A stretch of DNA of 64,000 bases from NCBI GenBank assembly GCA_030765055.1, contig CM060953.1, positions 73,573,836 through 73,637,835 on the forward strand, written 5' to 3'. Of this stretch, positions 1-11,969 are shown in pieces. The translations under genes were made by a program, and so were the position numbers. Origin of the DNA: Mantis religiosa (lineage: Eukaryota; Arthropoda; Insecta; Mantodea; Mantidae). Below the pieces are notes generated by a model. The model had not been told where the DNA came from. It did no database searches and saw nothing but the letters and a program-made list of their open reading frames with translations. Numbering within the stretch: the stretch's first letter is position 1; every line of letters starts with the position of its first letter.

Positions 1-3000
1 ATAAGCACTGATTGAGGAACTTCTCATATTATCCTACTTTTACAGAATTTCTTAGTATGCATTGATAATAAATTCAATTACAATACACCCAGGAAATACA
101 GCAGAGCTCTCTTACGAAAGGATTATTTGAAAATGTCGGCCCAAGAATACTTATTTTGACATCATTTTGGTGTCCTGTGCCGCTACCTCGTGACCATTTA
201 CGTACGTTGCTTCGAATAATCTTTAGCTCCCATTGTCAACGAAAAGCCAGTCCTCTCCACAACTTAGCATTGTTATGAATACAGTGTGTTCTTATTCTAA
301 TACTCAGGCGCTGTAAATTCCTTTTATCCGTTGGTATTTAGAAATTGGAAATTGGACGCGGTCTTATAGCTTTTATTCATCGGTATAAAAAGGATTTTGA
401 ATGTTTAAAATATTATCAAACGCGGTATAGCCTATGCATGCACCAACAAATATAATGTTTCTTTGTTTACGATGCCAGTAAATAAAATAAAGACAGAGAA
501 AGTTTTGGAAAAATAAAAACTCGTCCATGGACATGTAGTTCATTTTCATGTGATACAAACTTCCTTAAAAGTGTCCGCACTATATCAGAAGAGTATGCGA
601 AGTTCACAAACTTTTTCCTTTTTTCTATATAAAAGGTGATCAGTAAATTTCAATTACTGTATATTTAATGGCTTCCTGGAAAACTTTCGGATTATATATA
701 TATATTTCAGGGCTTAAAGATTCCGCTAATTAAATAAGCCATTAGTCCAAAATATGAAGTAAAGTATTTTAAACTAGTGTAAAAGCAGTATTTCGAAGAG
801 CTAGAGCATCTGAAAGAAAAAGTGGAAACTAAATATACATTCAAAGCTTGGAACAGGAAACTGTATAGACATGCGACTGCCTACCATTTCTGAGATTTAA
901 TTAACTAATGTCCTGTTGCAAAATATAGTCAGCATTACAAAGTGCGGTATTTGAAAAAACAAGCCTGTAGAGGATTATGTGGCACATCATATACACTGAC
1001 TTTATCACAATATGGCAATCCTTCTAGGACTACTGTTTGCTCTAAATGTCTGACTTATTAAATCAGCTAGTTACACAGTGGTTCTTCAATGATTTTGTGC
1101 AATGGTTATTTAAATGCACATTTAAATTTTACTATGCATATTTTAATATAATTTTAATTTCCTGTTTTTCACTTGTCTTACTACAATTAATGCCAATGTG
1201 CGTATTTTCAAATGAACTTTAGTATTATTCCTCCGTTGATCTCTAATTTATTATTGCATCTTTATTCACTAGTGGCGCAAGTCTTCACATTTGCCCCGAA
1301 ATTCGTATTTCAGACTCTGCGGAGTGCAGGGAATGATTCAAATTGATGTAAATTTCCACCATCCCCTGGACCAGAGATACAGTAAACTATTATTTGCTTT
1401 TTCCCTTTGGATTGTGGATGTTTTAAAATTAGTTTTATTCGAGTTTGTCATAACACGCACTCATGGACTTTGCCTGCGAATGGTAAGAATTAATTCTGTT
1501 AAAGGAAAATTCGTCACTTAAGTCCAGATTCGAACCTAAGGCTGCTCAAATAGAATTTGATATTTCCCATAACATTTTTGCACTAATTCTGTTTCATATG
1601 GTTGATATTTTGTTTCAAATCTAAAACAATTATAATACCAATACATTCAAAACGGTGAACTGGTAAAGTAGTTTGCTATACAAATTACGAATATGTAGGA
1701 TATGATAAGAAACGATACAGTAGCTTATAGTGCTTTCAGGTCTCTTGTCCGCTTTTCGGAGTGAGAGGAAGAGACAGAAATAGAGAAAGGTGCAATGTGA
1801 GTAAAAGGCTTCCTATATTGTTCCACCAAATTTCTGTTATTGGGCACCTATATTGCAGACCCATTTCTTGAGGACAACATGATGAAATATTTATTTTTGA
1901 GAAACATACTTTCTGACTTGTACAATTAAATAGGAATCAAATATATAGAGAATTTTGGTGTTTGGTAGAGTTCAGAAAACAAGGAATATCATCAGGATTT
2001 GTGTCTGCATTTGCTTACATTCACGGTTAAAGGCATTGTGGTAAACATGCAACATTCAGCATCACTAAATTAAAGGCTTAAAGAAAAAAAAGTGGGTAAA
2101 AATGATGAGCTGGTAAAAGAACACTGTTTTTTCAGCATACCTTATCTTATTCCTTTCCATGTTTAACGTACAAGGCATTGCACTGAGATCCCTTTTCAAT
2201 CTACAAAAGTAATAATGTCAGCAGAAGAAGTAGACTCATATTTATTTAGGAGTCACTGCTATAAATCGCTGCACCTGTAATAGAAAACTGAGTAGATGCT
2301 TAACTAGCACGACTCACTTACCATTAACTTATTTTAGTAAAACGTCTTAAATAAAACATTTAATTATTTAATTCACAGCAGCATATTATTCTAATGGTAG
2401 GGTCTTCGTTTTCCCTTTCAAGGTGTGAACCAGCCACCTTGAAGGGAGGAGCCTTCAGGTATTTCAATCCGTCAGCTTCATGGACTTCCAATTTTCATTT
2501 TATATTTAAAATATTGTTGCGCATATAGGTTGAGAAAGACCTAGAAATTACTATAATCATTGTTATTTAAAATATATTTCCTGTTCCTTGAGTTTGGGCA
2601 AAGTTGTTTGCTCACGGTTAAGCTTAAATTTTGCTGACAGCAAAACATGTACTTTGAACTGGTGAATCGCACATCCTGCTGATCAAGGAAATAACGTACA
2701 GATAGATGACTGGTGACAGGTCTCAACACGTTCTCAATCCTGTAAACAGTGATTGCACAAGGTGATTCAATATTTGGGAGGAAAACAATGGCTAACGTGG
2801 GAATTGCTGATTTGGCTAGTAACTGCTATTTTGGGTAGGACCCCTATTTAAGTTTGGTTGAGTTAGCGCCCACGTGGACTTTAGGCTGGTTATTATGCTA
2901 GAGGACTTCATGCTGGAAGATTATGCAGGGAACTTGCGGCACGTCACTCATTAAATCTAGTTTCTCCGAGGTTGATGCTGGTCCTAAATACAGGTTCATC

Positions 3001-3361
3001 ATGTCGCCTAGTGGTGGCTACCCTGCACTTCATCCTCAGCTATATACAAACACATCTCCAAGGTAAGCCCGGTTGGATTTTAATATACTAATGTAATTGT
3101 TAACACTATTTCAACCCAAGTCTCTTCAAGACTTCGGAAGTCACTTGTCTTGAGATCCATTCATTAGGTTATAGAAAATTGACATGTTATAGAACCTTGT
3201 GTTTTCTCTATATATCTATCTTTAACCTAACCACAAACTACCCCTACCATTAGTTCTACCACCCCATCCCCTAACCTTTCAGCTACGCTCACGGTTTGAA
3301 ATTGCAATGTAAACTTTAAGGTGAAACCCATTTAAGTAAACACAGTCCTGTCCACAAAATA
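1..3361. other. AT-rich intergenic stretch, no supported gene
   Basis: I see no coding, RNA or mobile-element signal that I can support here. The few open frames are under 80 codons, carry no recognisable motif and have ordinary AT-rich composition. The only local structure worth noting is an imperfect hairpin near 2412-2447. Confidence 0.6.
2412..2447. repeat. Short imperfect hairpin
   Basis: Two arms, TTTCAAGGTG and CACCTTGAA, are separated by about 9 bases and extend outward through CCC/GGG with one bulged T. Its function is unknown. It is not followed by a T-run and does not sit beside a recognisable gene, so it may be a fragment of a decayed repeat. Confidence 0.4.
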
Positions 3362-3363
3362 TA

Positions 3364-4974
3364 CAGATACTCCAAAACGTATTCCTCTAATCATAGCACA
3401 TAGAATGTAACAAGCACAATCAGAAAAATATATAATAAGAGAACATTAAATATTGCCTTACATCGCTTGATATCTGGATTTAAAAATAAAACCAAATTTT
3501 TGTTCACATATTGCTTAATTGTGAAGAGCTCTACGTTATTTAAAATCATGTCCCATTTGATGTCAAACAAGTATTCGTTTAGTAAACAAGATTCCAGGTA
3601 TGGTGCCTCACTGACACACACCTCTTTCCTTTTCTTACGCTATTGTGTTTCATCCGCTGTCATTGACAGTTTCATCTTTGTTTTCAAAGCCATTGACTGT
3701 TATTTAAGTAATATGGGTCGAAAACGTCGGGAACTACAAAAAGAGAGAGAAATTTGCATCAAGTTATTTAAAAAAGGAAAATATTTTCAAGAAATTGTAG
3801 AAATCATTGGAAGATCTGCCAGTACAGTGAAGATTTATATACAGGTTTGTTCAGAACAAAACTTCCGAAAATCAATCAAGAAGTGGTCGTCCTGCAGTTC
3901 TATCCGAAATGAAGAAACGACAGTGACTTAGAAAAGTCAAGAAAAATCTAAGTGCTCCAAAACTTGATATTACAGTTCAGTCACACACAGGAAAGTCCGC
4001 TTCAGCACAAACTATAAGAAACGTGCCTTATGAAGCTGAGTATGGAGGCCGAACTGCCCGTAGAAAACGTTTCATCAGTAAAATCAACAGAAAGAGGCGA
4101 GTTGCTTTTGCAAAAGAACATAAATACGATGGGTTTGATTTCTGGATTTGTATTTACTGACGACGGTGAGTTTGGGCTCTAAGTCAAAAGGGCGAGAAAA
4201 TAGCTTGGAGAAATAAATATTGTGAGCTTGAGGGGAAAAATATAACGGCTTCTATTAAACAGGGAGGCGGTTCAGTACTTGTCTGGGGTTGCATGAGTGT
4301 AAATGGTGAAGGGGATATGTGTTTTATTGATGGAATTATAAACCATAAGGTTTATATAAACATCCTAAAAACTCATTGTCCAGAGGTATGAATAATATGG
4401 TTCTTTCTGACGATTATATTTTCACACAATATAATGATCCAAAATACACAGATCTGGAAGCAAGGCTATGGTTGTTGTATAATACTCCACAATGGATGCT
4501 CACAACACTGCAATCTCCAGACATGAATCCAATAGAGAATTTATGGAGTATACCGGACAAAAATATTAGGAATCATCAGGTATCTAATATAAGGATATAA
4601 AGAACGCTCTACTAGAGGAATGCCGTAAAATTACAGTGGAAACAACACAATATTTGTGAAATCCAACCCAAGGAGAATGTAATAGATTATAAATAGGAAT
4701 GGAGAACTTACTAAGTACTAACCGTAACATTCTACACCATTTTCAGTATACAGACGAATACTTATTTGGCATCCTATATTGCATTGCTTTCCTTTTGAAT
4801 GTTTAACTATGCTTATATGAACAGATACTATGTGCTTCTTTATTGTATTCTCTTTTTAACTAATCAATAAATAAGGCAGAGTCCCTGCTGTACTCTATTC
4901 TGATGATCTTCCACTATGCATGCATCCTTAAACATAAACCCATGCATTAGACGAATACTTTTTGGAGTTAACTG
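3364..4974 (+). mobile_element. Tc1-like DNA transposon, about 1.6 kb, inactive
   Basis: The ends form terminal inverted repeats. The left end from 3364 contains CTCCAAAACGTATTC, and the reverse complement of the right end contains CTCCAAAAAGTATTCGTCTA. Both ends are bounded by TA (3362-3363 and 4975-4976), the standard Tc1/mariner target duplication. A second copy of the core AAGTATTCGT lies inside each end (about 3565-3583, and inverted at about 4749-4769). This matches the IR/DR layout known from some Tc1 elements such as Sleeping Beauty. The interior carries a decayed transposase on the plus strand. The length of 1.6 kb is typical for Tc1. Boundary identification is by eye but is supported at both ends. 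Confidence 0.85.
3713..4660 (+). pseudogene. Tc1-type transposase pseudogene
   Basis: The family protein is a DDE recombinase that binds the element's inverted repeats and cuts and pastes it into TA sites. The start ATG at 3713 opens a helix-turn-helix N-terminus beginning MGRKRRELQKERE. The frame breaks near 3928 and resumes as LRKVKKNLSAPKLDITVQS, followed by the basic stretch TARRKRFISKINRKRR. The first catalytic region reads FTDDGEF and is followed by a stop. The second region reads TQYNDPKYT where the family has QDNDPKHT, so the catalytic Asp is replaced by Tyr. The last region, SPDMNPIENLW, keeps the Glu. At least two frame breaks and several stops are present, so it cannot make an active enzyme. 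It sits centrally between the inverted repeats of its own element. Confidence 0.85.
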
Positions 4975-4976
4975 TA

Positions 4977-5954
4977 GTATGAATCTTCCCTGTCCACAAT
5001 CTCGTTTTCAACAATATATATCGTTATCATAACCTAAACAACGAAACTTGGTCATTGATGAAACAGATTAGGTATTACTACACCATTGTATAGATTTGTT
5101 TACTGCACGTGATTTCCATGCTCAGCAATAGAGAGGGAGCAACAAGTGGAAACATGTCGATATGAATTATCGCAGCATAGTGGTAGTACCCTACAGTTCA
5201 TGCTTCGAACTGTTTCAAACATAAAATTGGAAGTCTTTATTGCGCACTTATGTCCTGTTGATATTTCGTGCACAAAGAGAAATGATTTATAAGCACAAGT
5301 AATTTAGGAATAATGCATATATGCGTTTTAGACTTAAAATTAAATATGCATGTTTTCAAATTAAACTACTTCCATTTAATACGACAAATTTATAACAATT
5401 TATAGGTATAGTATTTATAACAAAAATTCCATATATTCGTTAAGATTTATATGTAACTTTTTCTTCCTCATGGTGGCAGAATCAGTAGTATGACGGACTA
5501 CAATATATTACCTACATGAAACTGTCAAAAGGAAATATCCTACTGTTTTCCCTTAAACTCTGTGTTACCAGAAATTGAGATTGAGATCACGTGATGTGGT
5601 AGAGCTGTTCGTGTACTTTGTTATTCCCCAGTGGACTCTTGCCTTTCAACTAATCCTTGGTTTTACAACATTTGCAATATTCAATAATTTTTATGAAGAA
5701 ATGCAGAACCCACTTTCATATTTTGATATAAACACTAGCGTAAAAGGATTTATCCCTCTCTCCCATCGATGCCCAAGTTAATCTGTCTGCTCATTGTTCG
5801 ATAAGTGACATCCGGGGATCTCGCGTACTCTCTGTTACACGAGAAAAGGTTTCCGTTACTTTTCGTTACATGCTCATGAGTCACGTACATGTCCTATAAG
5901 GAGTACTAATCTTGCAATAAGTGATTAAAGAAGGAAGGTCCATCGGCTTTGAAT
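4977..5954. other. AT-rich stretch, nothing recognised
   Basis: There is no supported gene or repeat. A 68-codon open frame at 5575-5781 has no motif that I recognise and begins without a convincing start context. Confidence 0.5.
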
Positions 5955-6232
5955 ATTCCTGTTACCCTCAAATGAAATTTCCATTTACAAATATACATTT
6001 TGGTTATTTATTTAGTTAGTTTTGTTACATAATATTGATAAATAGTGTATTGTATGGGAGTTATTCCAATAAACGTTTACATTGCCCTAATGACTTATTA
6101 CTTCCTTACGTTAGACAATCAAAATAATAAGTAATAAGTACAATTTATGAATATAATGTAAAAAACTAACTAAATAAATAACTTAAAGGTATCTTTGTAA
6201 ATGGAAATTTCATTTGAGGGTAACAGGAAAGA
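5955..6232. mobile_element. Foldback / MITE-like long inverted repeat
   Basis: Two arms of about 90 bp face each other across a loop of roughly 90 bases. The outer part of the left arm (TTCCTGTTACCCTCAAATGA, continuing through AATTTCCATTTACAAA) is repeated exactly in inverse at about 6193-6227. Similarity continues inward through TTATTTATTTAGTTAGTTTT on both sides. A shorter nested palindrome (TTATTACTT / AAGTAATAA) occupies the loop. No open frame is present. The length, AT richness and terminal inversion fit a MITE or foldback element. I could not identify a clean target duplication, partly because a SINE lies 10 bp beyond the right arm. Confidence 0.75.
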
Positions 6233-6242
6233 CACACAAAAT

Positions 6243-6504
6243 GGCCCGCTTTGGTAGCGTAGATGGTAGCGCGTCTGCCTCACGTCCAAGAAGTCCAGAG
6301 TTCGAATCTCGGTCAGGGTGAGTTACTTTGATAAGGTTACTCCGGGGTTTTCCCTTATCCTGAAAGACGAATGTTGGGTAACTCTAAGCTCCATGGACCC
6401 AGGACTCATTTGAGTATCATTTCACCCATTTCATTCAATGGTCGATATGACTTGTGTTGGAGGTCGTAAATTACAAAAATAACCAAAACATAACAAAAAA
6501 GAAC
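6243..6504 (+). mobile_element. tRNA-derived SINE, family A, with perfect 10-bp TSD
   Basis: The 5' head (6243-6318) is tRNA-like. It has an A-box-like TGGTAGCGTAGATGGTAG and a B box GAGTTCGAATC, the two internal RNA polymerase III promoter elements. The body ends in an A-rich tail after GTCGTAAATTACAAAAATAA. The insertion is bounded by CACACAAAAT at 6233-6242 and again at 6505-6514, a perfect target-site duplication typical of LINE-assisted retrotransposition. Four more copies of this family lie on the minus strand at 28.05, 28.3, 41.0 and 57.3 kb. It encodes no protein. Confidence 0.88.
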
Positions 6505-6514
6505 CACACAAAAT

Positions 6515-6712
6515 TTAAGACATCTTAGGGATATAACATTGAGCACTTAATTAACATAGGACTAATATAGCTTATTTTCTGTATTTTTTTTTACAAGCCT
6601 TCTTTTCTTCTATTCAATAAAATTCCACGTGGAAAGGTATAGAATATATTAATTAATATACACTTACTACAACACCATACAAATATATAAATACCATACA
6701 CTTATAGGATAA
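6515..6712. other. AT-rich spacer between two SINEs
   Basis: Simple AT-rich DNA without a recognisable feature. Confidence 0.4.
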
Positions 6713-7035
6713 GATGGCCGTTTTATGGCTGAGTGGTTAGATCCTTTGATTGTCACCAAGGCTGCGTGGGTTCGATCCCAGACAACCACATGTGGAATTT
6801 GTGGTGGCTAACAGGACGCTGGTGCGTGTTTTCTCCGAGATTTTCGGTTTCCCCACAGAAATTCCACCAATTGCTAGTTTTATTCATTTCACTCTCTTCC
6901 TTGTCATGTACCTCCTCACTCACATACTAGGCATCAGGTAATCATCCATTCTTTGTACTCTTATTTATCCAGAGTCTGCTAAACAGGCACATCCTCAAGC
7001 GCTCACTTGTGGGTCCTGGAGGTGTTAAGTACCAT
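6713..7035 (+). mobile_element. tRNA-derived SINE, family B
   Basis: The head from 6713 to about 6790 has the A-box-like TGGCTGAGTGGTTAGA and the B-box-like GGGTTCGATCCCAG. Downstream, the body includes GGTGGCTAACAGGACGCTGG and GTTTTCTCCGAGA. A minus-strand copy near 31.4-31.55 kb shares the head and the same body segment, which supports a dispersed family. Similar flanks (TAAATACCATACA near 6688 and TAAGTACCATACA near 7026) may be a degraded target duplication, so the 3' end is approximate. Two overlapping open frames in this interval are chance readings of the SINE. Confidence 0.7.
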
Positions 7036-7039
7036 ACAA

Positions 7040-7984
<945 letters not shown>

Positions 7985-8067
7985 CAGTTTCTATACCGTT
8001 TCAATCTTCCACAATGTGAGCATTCTAAAAACGTCTTAGGTGTCTTATACTTCATTCTTTTAATAAA

Positions 8068-8430
8068 GATATTTATTTATTCATTCATTCATTCGTTTGT
8101 TCGTTCGTCCGTTCGTTCATCCATCCATCCATTCATTCACTCTTTCACTCATTCACTAACTCATTCACTCATTCATTCATTTATTAGTTCATTCATTCAT
8201 GCACTCATTCATTTACTCACTCATTTATTTGTTTATTTATTTATTTACTTACTTATCTACTTACTTACTTACCTACCTACCTACCTATACCTACCTACCT
8301 ACCTACCTAACTACCTACCTCCTTACTTACTTATTTACTCAGTCACTCAGTCACTCACTCACTGACTCACTCACTGACTCACTGACACTCCCTCACTCAC
8401 TTACTCACTTACTCACTCACTTATTCAATG
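8068..8430. repeat. Degenerate tetranucleotide repeat field
   Basis: About 360 bases made of blocks of related 4-base units that change along the tract: ATTC and GTTC, then ATTT, then ACTT, ACCT and ACTC, with interruptions. A similar field lies at 16.74-17.22 kb, and a complementary-type field at 33.3-33.5 kb. The Ile/Tyr/Ser-rich open frames through here result from the repeat. Confidence 0.9.
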
Positions 8431-8439
8431 ATCAGACAT

Positions 8440-9250
8440 TTGAATCATAGTCATTAGTATCCTAACTTCCCAGTACAATTGTCCATCTGACATCCCGTCC
8501 CGATATTGCAGTCTTTCGCAGATTCTTAGATGCTCCCAGTTCATGACGGTGTTTTCTCTTTTGCTTACAATTCTGTGCAGGTGTTCCACATGGCAGTCAT
8601 GACCAGTAATTTTCCGGAACACTGCCACCGTTTCCCTTCGTGGATATTTAGGAAGTGCACCGTTATCCTCTAACAGTATAATCCATATTTTACCTTCTCA
8701 TTGAGTCGTCAAGTGGTCATAAAACTTCTTTTTGAATATACTGTTAATGACACTTTTAATTGACATGTAGGATAACTTTGGGCAACCAGTTTGAGAGATC
8801 TTTGTTCCTTTTTTGGCTAAGAAGTCTGACCCATGGATTCCGTTATGGGATGGTATCCACTGAAAAGCTATTTAAATTCCAACTTCGGTAATTGAGAAAA
8901 TGGAGCATTTATTACATATATGCATGCACTTACATATGTTTGGACTGGTCTTATCGCCTATATTGCAGAAATTGAATCACAAAATATAACAACCTCTTTG
9001 TGATCTTTGAAGTAGAATAAGACTTGTTTTAATGCCAGGTTTATTGCCTCCAACTCTCCATTAAAATGGGAAGGATACTGTCCAATAGTCTTGTAAAAGC
9101 AAAAGCAAAATATTTCACTATATACTCCAGTACCGGCGACACCATTGACCTCACCCAAGGATCCATCTTTATATATAGCAATTCTCTTTGTTTAAACTTT
9201 GTTTTTATAGTTTCTAAAACCATGTTTTTTAGCAATTCTTTAGCCACCTA
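8440..9250 (-). pseudogene. Non-LTR retrotransposon relic, RNase H and 3' coding end
   Basis: Read on the minus strand, this is the C-terminal part of a non-LTR retrotransposon ORF2. The RNase H domain opens with IYKDGSLGEVNGVAGTGVYS, where the first catalytic Asp of the usual TDGS is kept. It continues with GELEAINLALKQV (Glu) and VVIFCDSISAI (second Asp). A WIPSH-like segment follows, then the conserved 3' region including TGHDCHVEHLHRI and EHLRIC. RNase H in these elements removes the RNA strand during reverse transcription. Several frameshifts and stops separate the pieces. No reverse-transcriptase part is seen upstream, so the copy is truncated as well as decayed. Confidence 0.8.
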
Positions 9251-9259
9251 TGATTTTAA

Positions 9260-9630
9260 AACCTTTCATTGAGTTGAAATCTGAATTTGACTTCGCGTAA
9301 TTTAAGAGGACAGACCGGTGGGCCGCGGTCTTCTTTTTTCACTGTTGGACAGTGCTCCTTTTTAATGCATCAATACTTTGTATCAAACCTTTTTGTATTT
9401 TTATCCAGCTCGCTTGTCGTTGGTAATTTTTCAAGTATGTCTCTTTCGGTAATCTAATTTTTCACTTTGATGAAGTGCCAATCTCATAATTTCCAATGTT
9501 AGAGGCGGAGTGTCAGTAGTTGCCTGAAGAGCTGCAATTGGTGATGATTATATTGCTCCTGTAATAAGGCGTAGAGCTTGATTTTGGAGAACTACTAATA
9601 TATATATATGAGAGAGAGTAACACTTCACA
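9260..9630. other. Spacer between two opposed retroelement relics
   Basis: No feature recognised. A short (TA)n run lies at about 9599-9608, just before a GA-rich stretch. Confidence 0.4.
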
Positions 9631-9639
9631 TCAATATAT

Positions 9640-10430
9640 ATTTAGACGATTTAAGAAATGGAAACATGAAATTACCTGAGGATTAAAAATAGCGAAAAAC
9701 AAATGTTTAAATAATTCACTTTTTGCAGAAGACGTCGTGATTATTCAATATAGCGAAGAAAATCTACAAAGAGTGGTATTTAAATTACATTTAATATGTA
9801 AAGAATATAATTTTAAAATATCAAAGAGAAACCTAAAATAATGACACATCGTGGGAAATAATCTGTGCATCAAAAATAAGCATAGATAGAAGGAGTTTGG
9901 CACAGATTTCCCATTTTAAATACTTGGGCTGTGATATAACTGTAGACAGAAATGACGATGTGGAATATAAAATTAATAAATTCCAACAAATACATAGAAC
10001 AATAAAGAAAACTCTACAAAGTAAGTCGAGAAAATAACAAAATTGGAATTTTATAAGACGTTGGCGATTCTATTTGGAAGTGAATGTTGGATGCTCAGTT
10101 AGAGAGACAGAAGTAGATACAGAGTGTTGAAGTGAGATTTCTCCATAGTTAAAGGCTATACAAGAAGAGTATTAGAAATGCAAATATACGTGATGAATTG
10201 AAAATATTTTATTTAAACGAGAAGATTGAAGAAATTAGAAATAATTGGAAGAAACATATGGCAAGAATGAACGAGGATAGAACAGCCAAGATAGTGTAGA
10301 GTTATAAAACTCAAGGAAGGGGAGATGCTGGTCGACCGAGGAAGAGATGGAAATGTTGGTGTGAAGACGGAACAGGCCATGAGTCTAATCCCTGGATTGC
10401 AATAGAAGAAGCAGAAGAAAATCGATCTTA
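9640..10430 (+). pseudogene. Non-LTR retrotransposon relic, end of the reverse transcriptase
   Basis: The plus strand holds a decayed reverse-transcriptase C-terminus. The catalytic box reads LFAEDVVIIQ where the family has FADD, so the first catalytic Asp has become Glu. It is followed by HFKYLGCDITVDRNDDVEYK, a common post-box motif, then LFGSECWM, VKGYTRRV, NLNEKIEEIRNNWKKHMARM and GRGDAGRPRKRWK. That order is characteristic of this class of insect non-LTR elements. Stops and frameshifts occur throughout, and the upstream endonuclease and most of the RT are missing. It is oriented opposite to the relic at 8.44-9.25 kb and appears unrelated to it. Confidence 0.82.
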
Positions 10431-10439
10431 AAACATCTG

Positions 10440-11270
10440 AAACTTCATCTTCCGAGAAGCATGCACAAAATGTGACTATTTGTGACTGATCGAATGTCAA
10501 TTTCTTTTCAATAGTGGTAGATATACACGATGGCAATGTTAGGAAGTATAATCTTGGAAAGTCGGGAAGAGCATAACTGTATGTTTTGGGTGCTATTAGT
10601 TTAATTTTTACAAACGTGTGACATATTTAATATACCTCATGAAGAGACAAAGGGTAGATGATATAAAAATTAGCATTAACAAATATACGAAACTGTACTA
10701 GCTTACTAGCATTAATTCCCATCTAGGGGTTCCCATGTGGACCTTCAGTAAGCCGGATCATTCAGAGCTGCAGAGGCTTTCACCTTCATTAACCACAAAT
10801 GCTGCAAGGTGGAGCATGGAGATGCACTATATTACGTTTCTAGCTTCAGGGAGCACTTACGTATCCACTTGTGCATAAATTAATTATACCACTATCTAAT
10901 ACCCAGAACTGTGCTTAGTTGTTAGTACCTTCAGCTTCAAAACGCAGGTTTAATGTGAAAAAACATCCAAAATATGTGCAACTCTAACTAATCAAATATA
11001 TATATTACGAGAGATTTTATATACTTGCTTTCCAGATATGTTGCTAAAAACTATTCTGCTGACGTAACTTATGTAGCACATAAACATTTGGCATAAAAAG
11101 CGGTACTGTTTATTTAAATTTTCGCGTTTATTTTATGGTTTGCAAATTGTTCGTTCCTAAAAATCTCAAAACATCCTATTATATTTTTTTTCACCAAGGT
11201 TATCATTCTTCAGATTTAATTATGGATAAAAGAGTAAGGTCATTATGCAACGAAATGTGTGAAAATGCTG
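10440..11270. other. No supported feature
   Basis: AT-rich sequence with short open frames and no recognised motif or repeat. Confidence 0.45.
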
Positions 11271-11273
11271 CAT

Positions 11274-11348
11274 TTTCATCTAGAGTCCCGGGCTGGATCC
11301 CAGGTGGCCCGCCCTCTGCTTTCTCTGGTTGGCGAGCTTTCATCTAGA
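11274..11348. repeat. 53-bp GC-rich insert between 11-bp direct repeats
   Basis: TTTCATCTAGA occurs at 11274-11284 and 11338-11348. The 53 bases between are much more GC-rich than the surroundings and include GGGCTGGATCCCAGG, which resembles a tRNA-type B-box region. The arrangement looks like a very short retroposed fragment with its target duplication. Confidence 0.5.
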
Positions 11349-11890
11349 ATGTTGCTTAACATGGCTCATTAGATCCTGGGGGAATGGACCGACAGACTCA
11401 CACGAACTTTCGGGGTAAGAAATAGAGCACTGTGCTCCCAATGCTGTGTGGCGGTTCCAGGCTCTGAATTTAATATCCGTTTTGTAACCATTTGTTAGGT
11501 TTAAAGCCTTTGACACTCTGAAATGGTAGCTTAGGTTGCAGAACTTTTTATATTTAGCACACTAAAGTTATATGCACTACACAGCTGGATTTAGTGTACT
11601 ACTTTCAAATAGGTACAATCGTTACCGTTCGTTTTTATTTTCATTAAATATTATATTTACATAGAATACTTTAGAGTAATTTCGATAGAGATTTCGGCAC
11701 ATTGCAATGCTGTATATCTAAGAGTAAGCTGTACAACACCAATTATTTTTATCTTCTAGTACTTGAATCATAAAATTTGTTCTTAGTTTTTATTTTTGCC
11801 TATTAAGCACTGCAAGGGAATATATTTTAGAACGGAGGAAGACAGCTTCGAGAGTTGTGACGTGTTTCAGCCGGGAGAGAGGTCTTTAGT
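11349..11890. other. No supported feature
   Basis: AT-rich sequence. No gene, repeat or RNA signal recognised. Confidence 0.4.
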
Positions 11891-11894
11891 GCGC

Positions 11895-11966
11895 GTGACG
11901 TCAGGAAAGAGCCGTGTAGTACCAAGTTACCTATATAAATGATAGAGACAATCTGAGGGTTCAGTC
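11895..11966 (+). promoter_or_regulatory. Candidate RNA polymerase II core promoter
   Basis: A cyclic-AMP-response-type palindrome TGACGTCA lies near 11896-11903. A TATA box (TATATAAA) starts at 11932. An arthropod-style initiator (TCAGTC) starts at 11961 and places its A about 31 bases after the TATA box. That spacing is what insect core promoters use. No open reading frame of substance follows, so it could belong to an untranslated exon, a non-coding RNA or the remains of an LTR. Motifs this short can occur by chance, but the combination with correct spacing is uncommon. Confidence 0.4.
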
Positions 11967-11969
11967 ACG

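Noticed and set aside
3000..3070. Exon end with a perfect donor (CCAAGGTAAG) after a short open frame
   Set aside because: The upstream frame has no recognisable protein and no matching acceptor. A lone donor motif is expected by chance.
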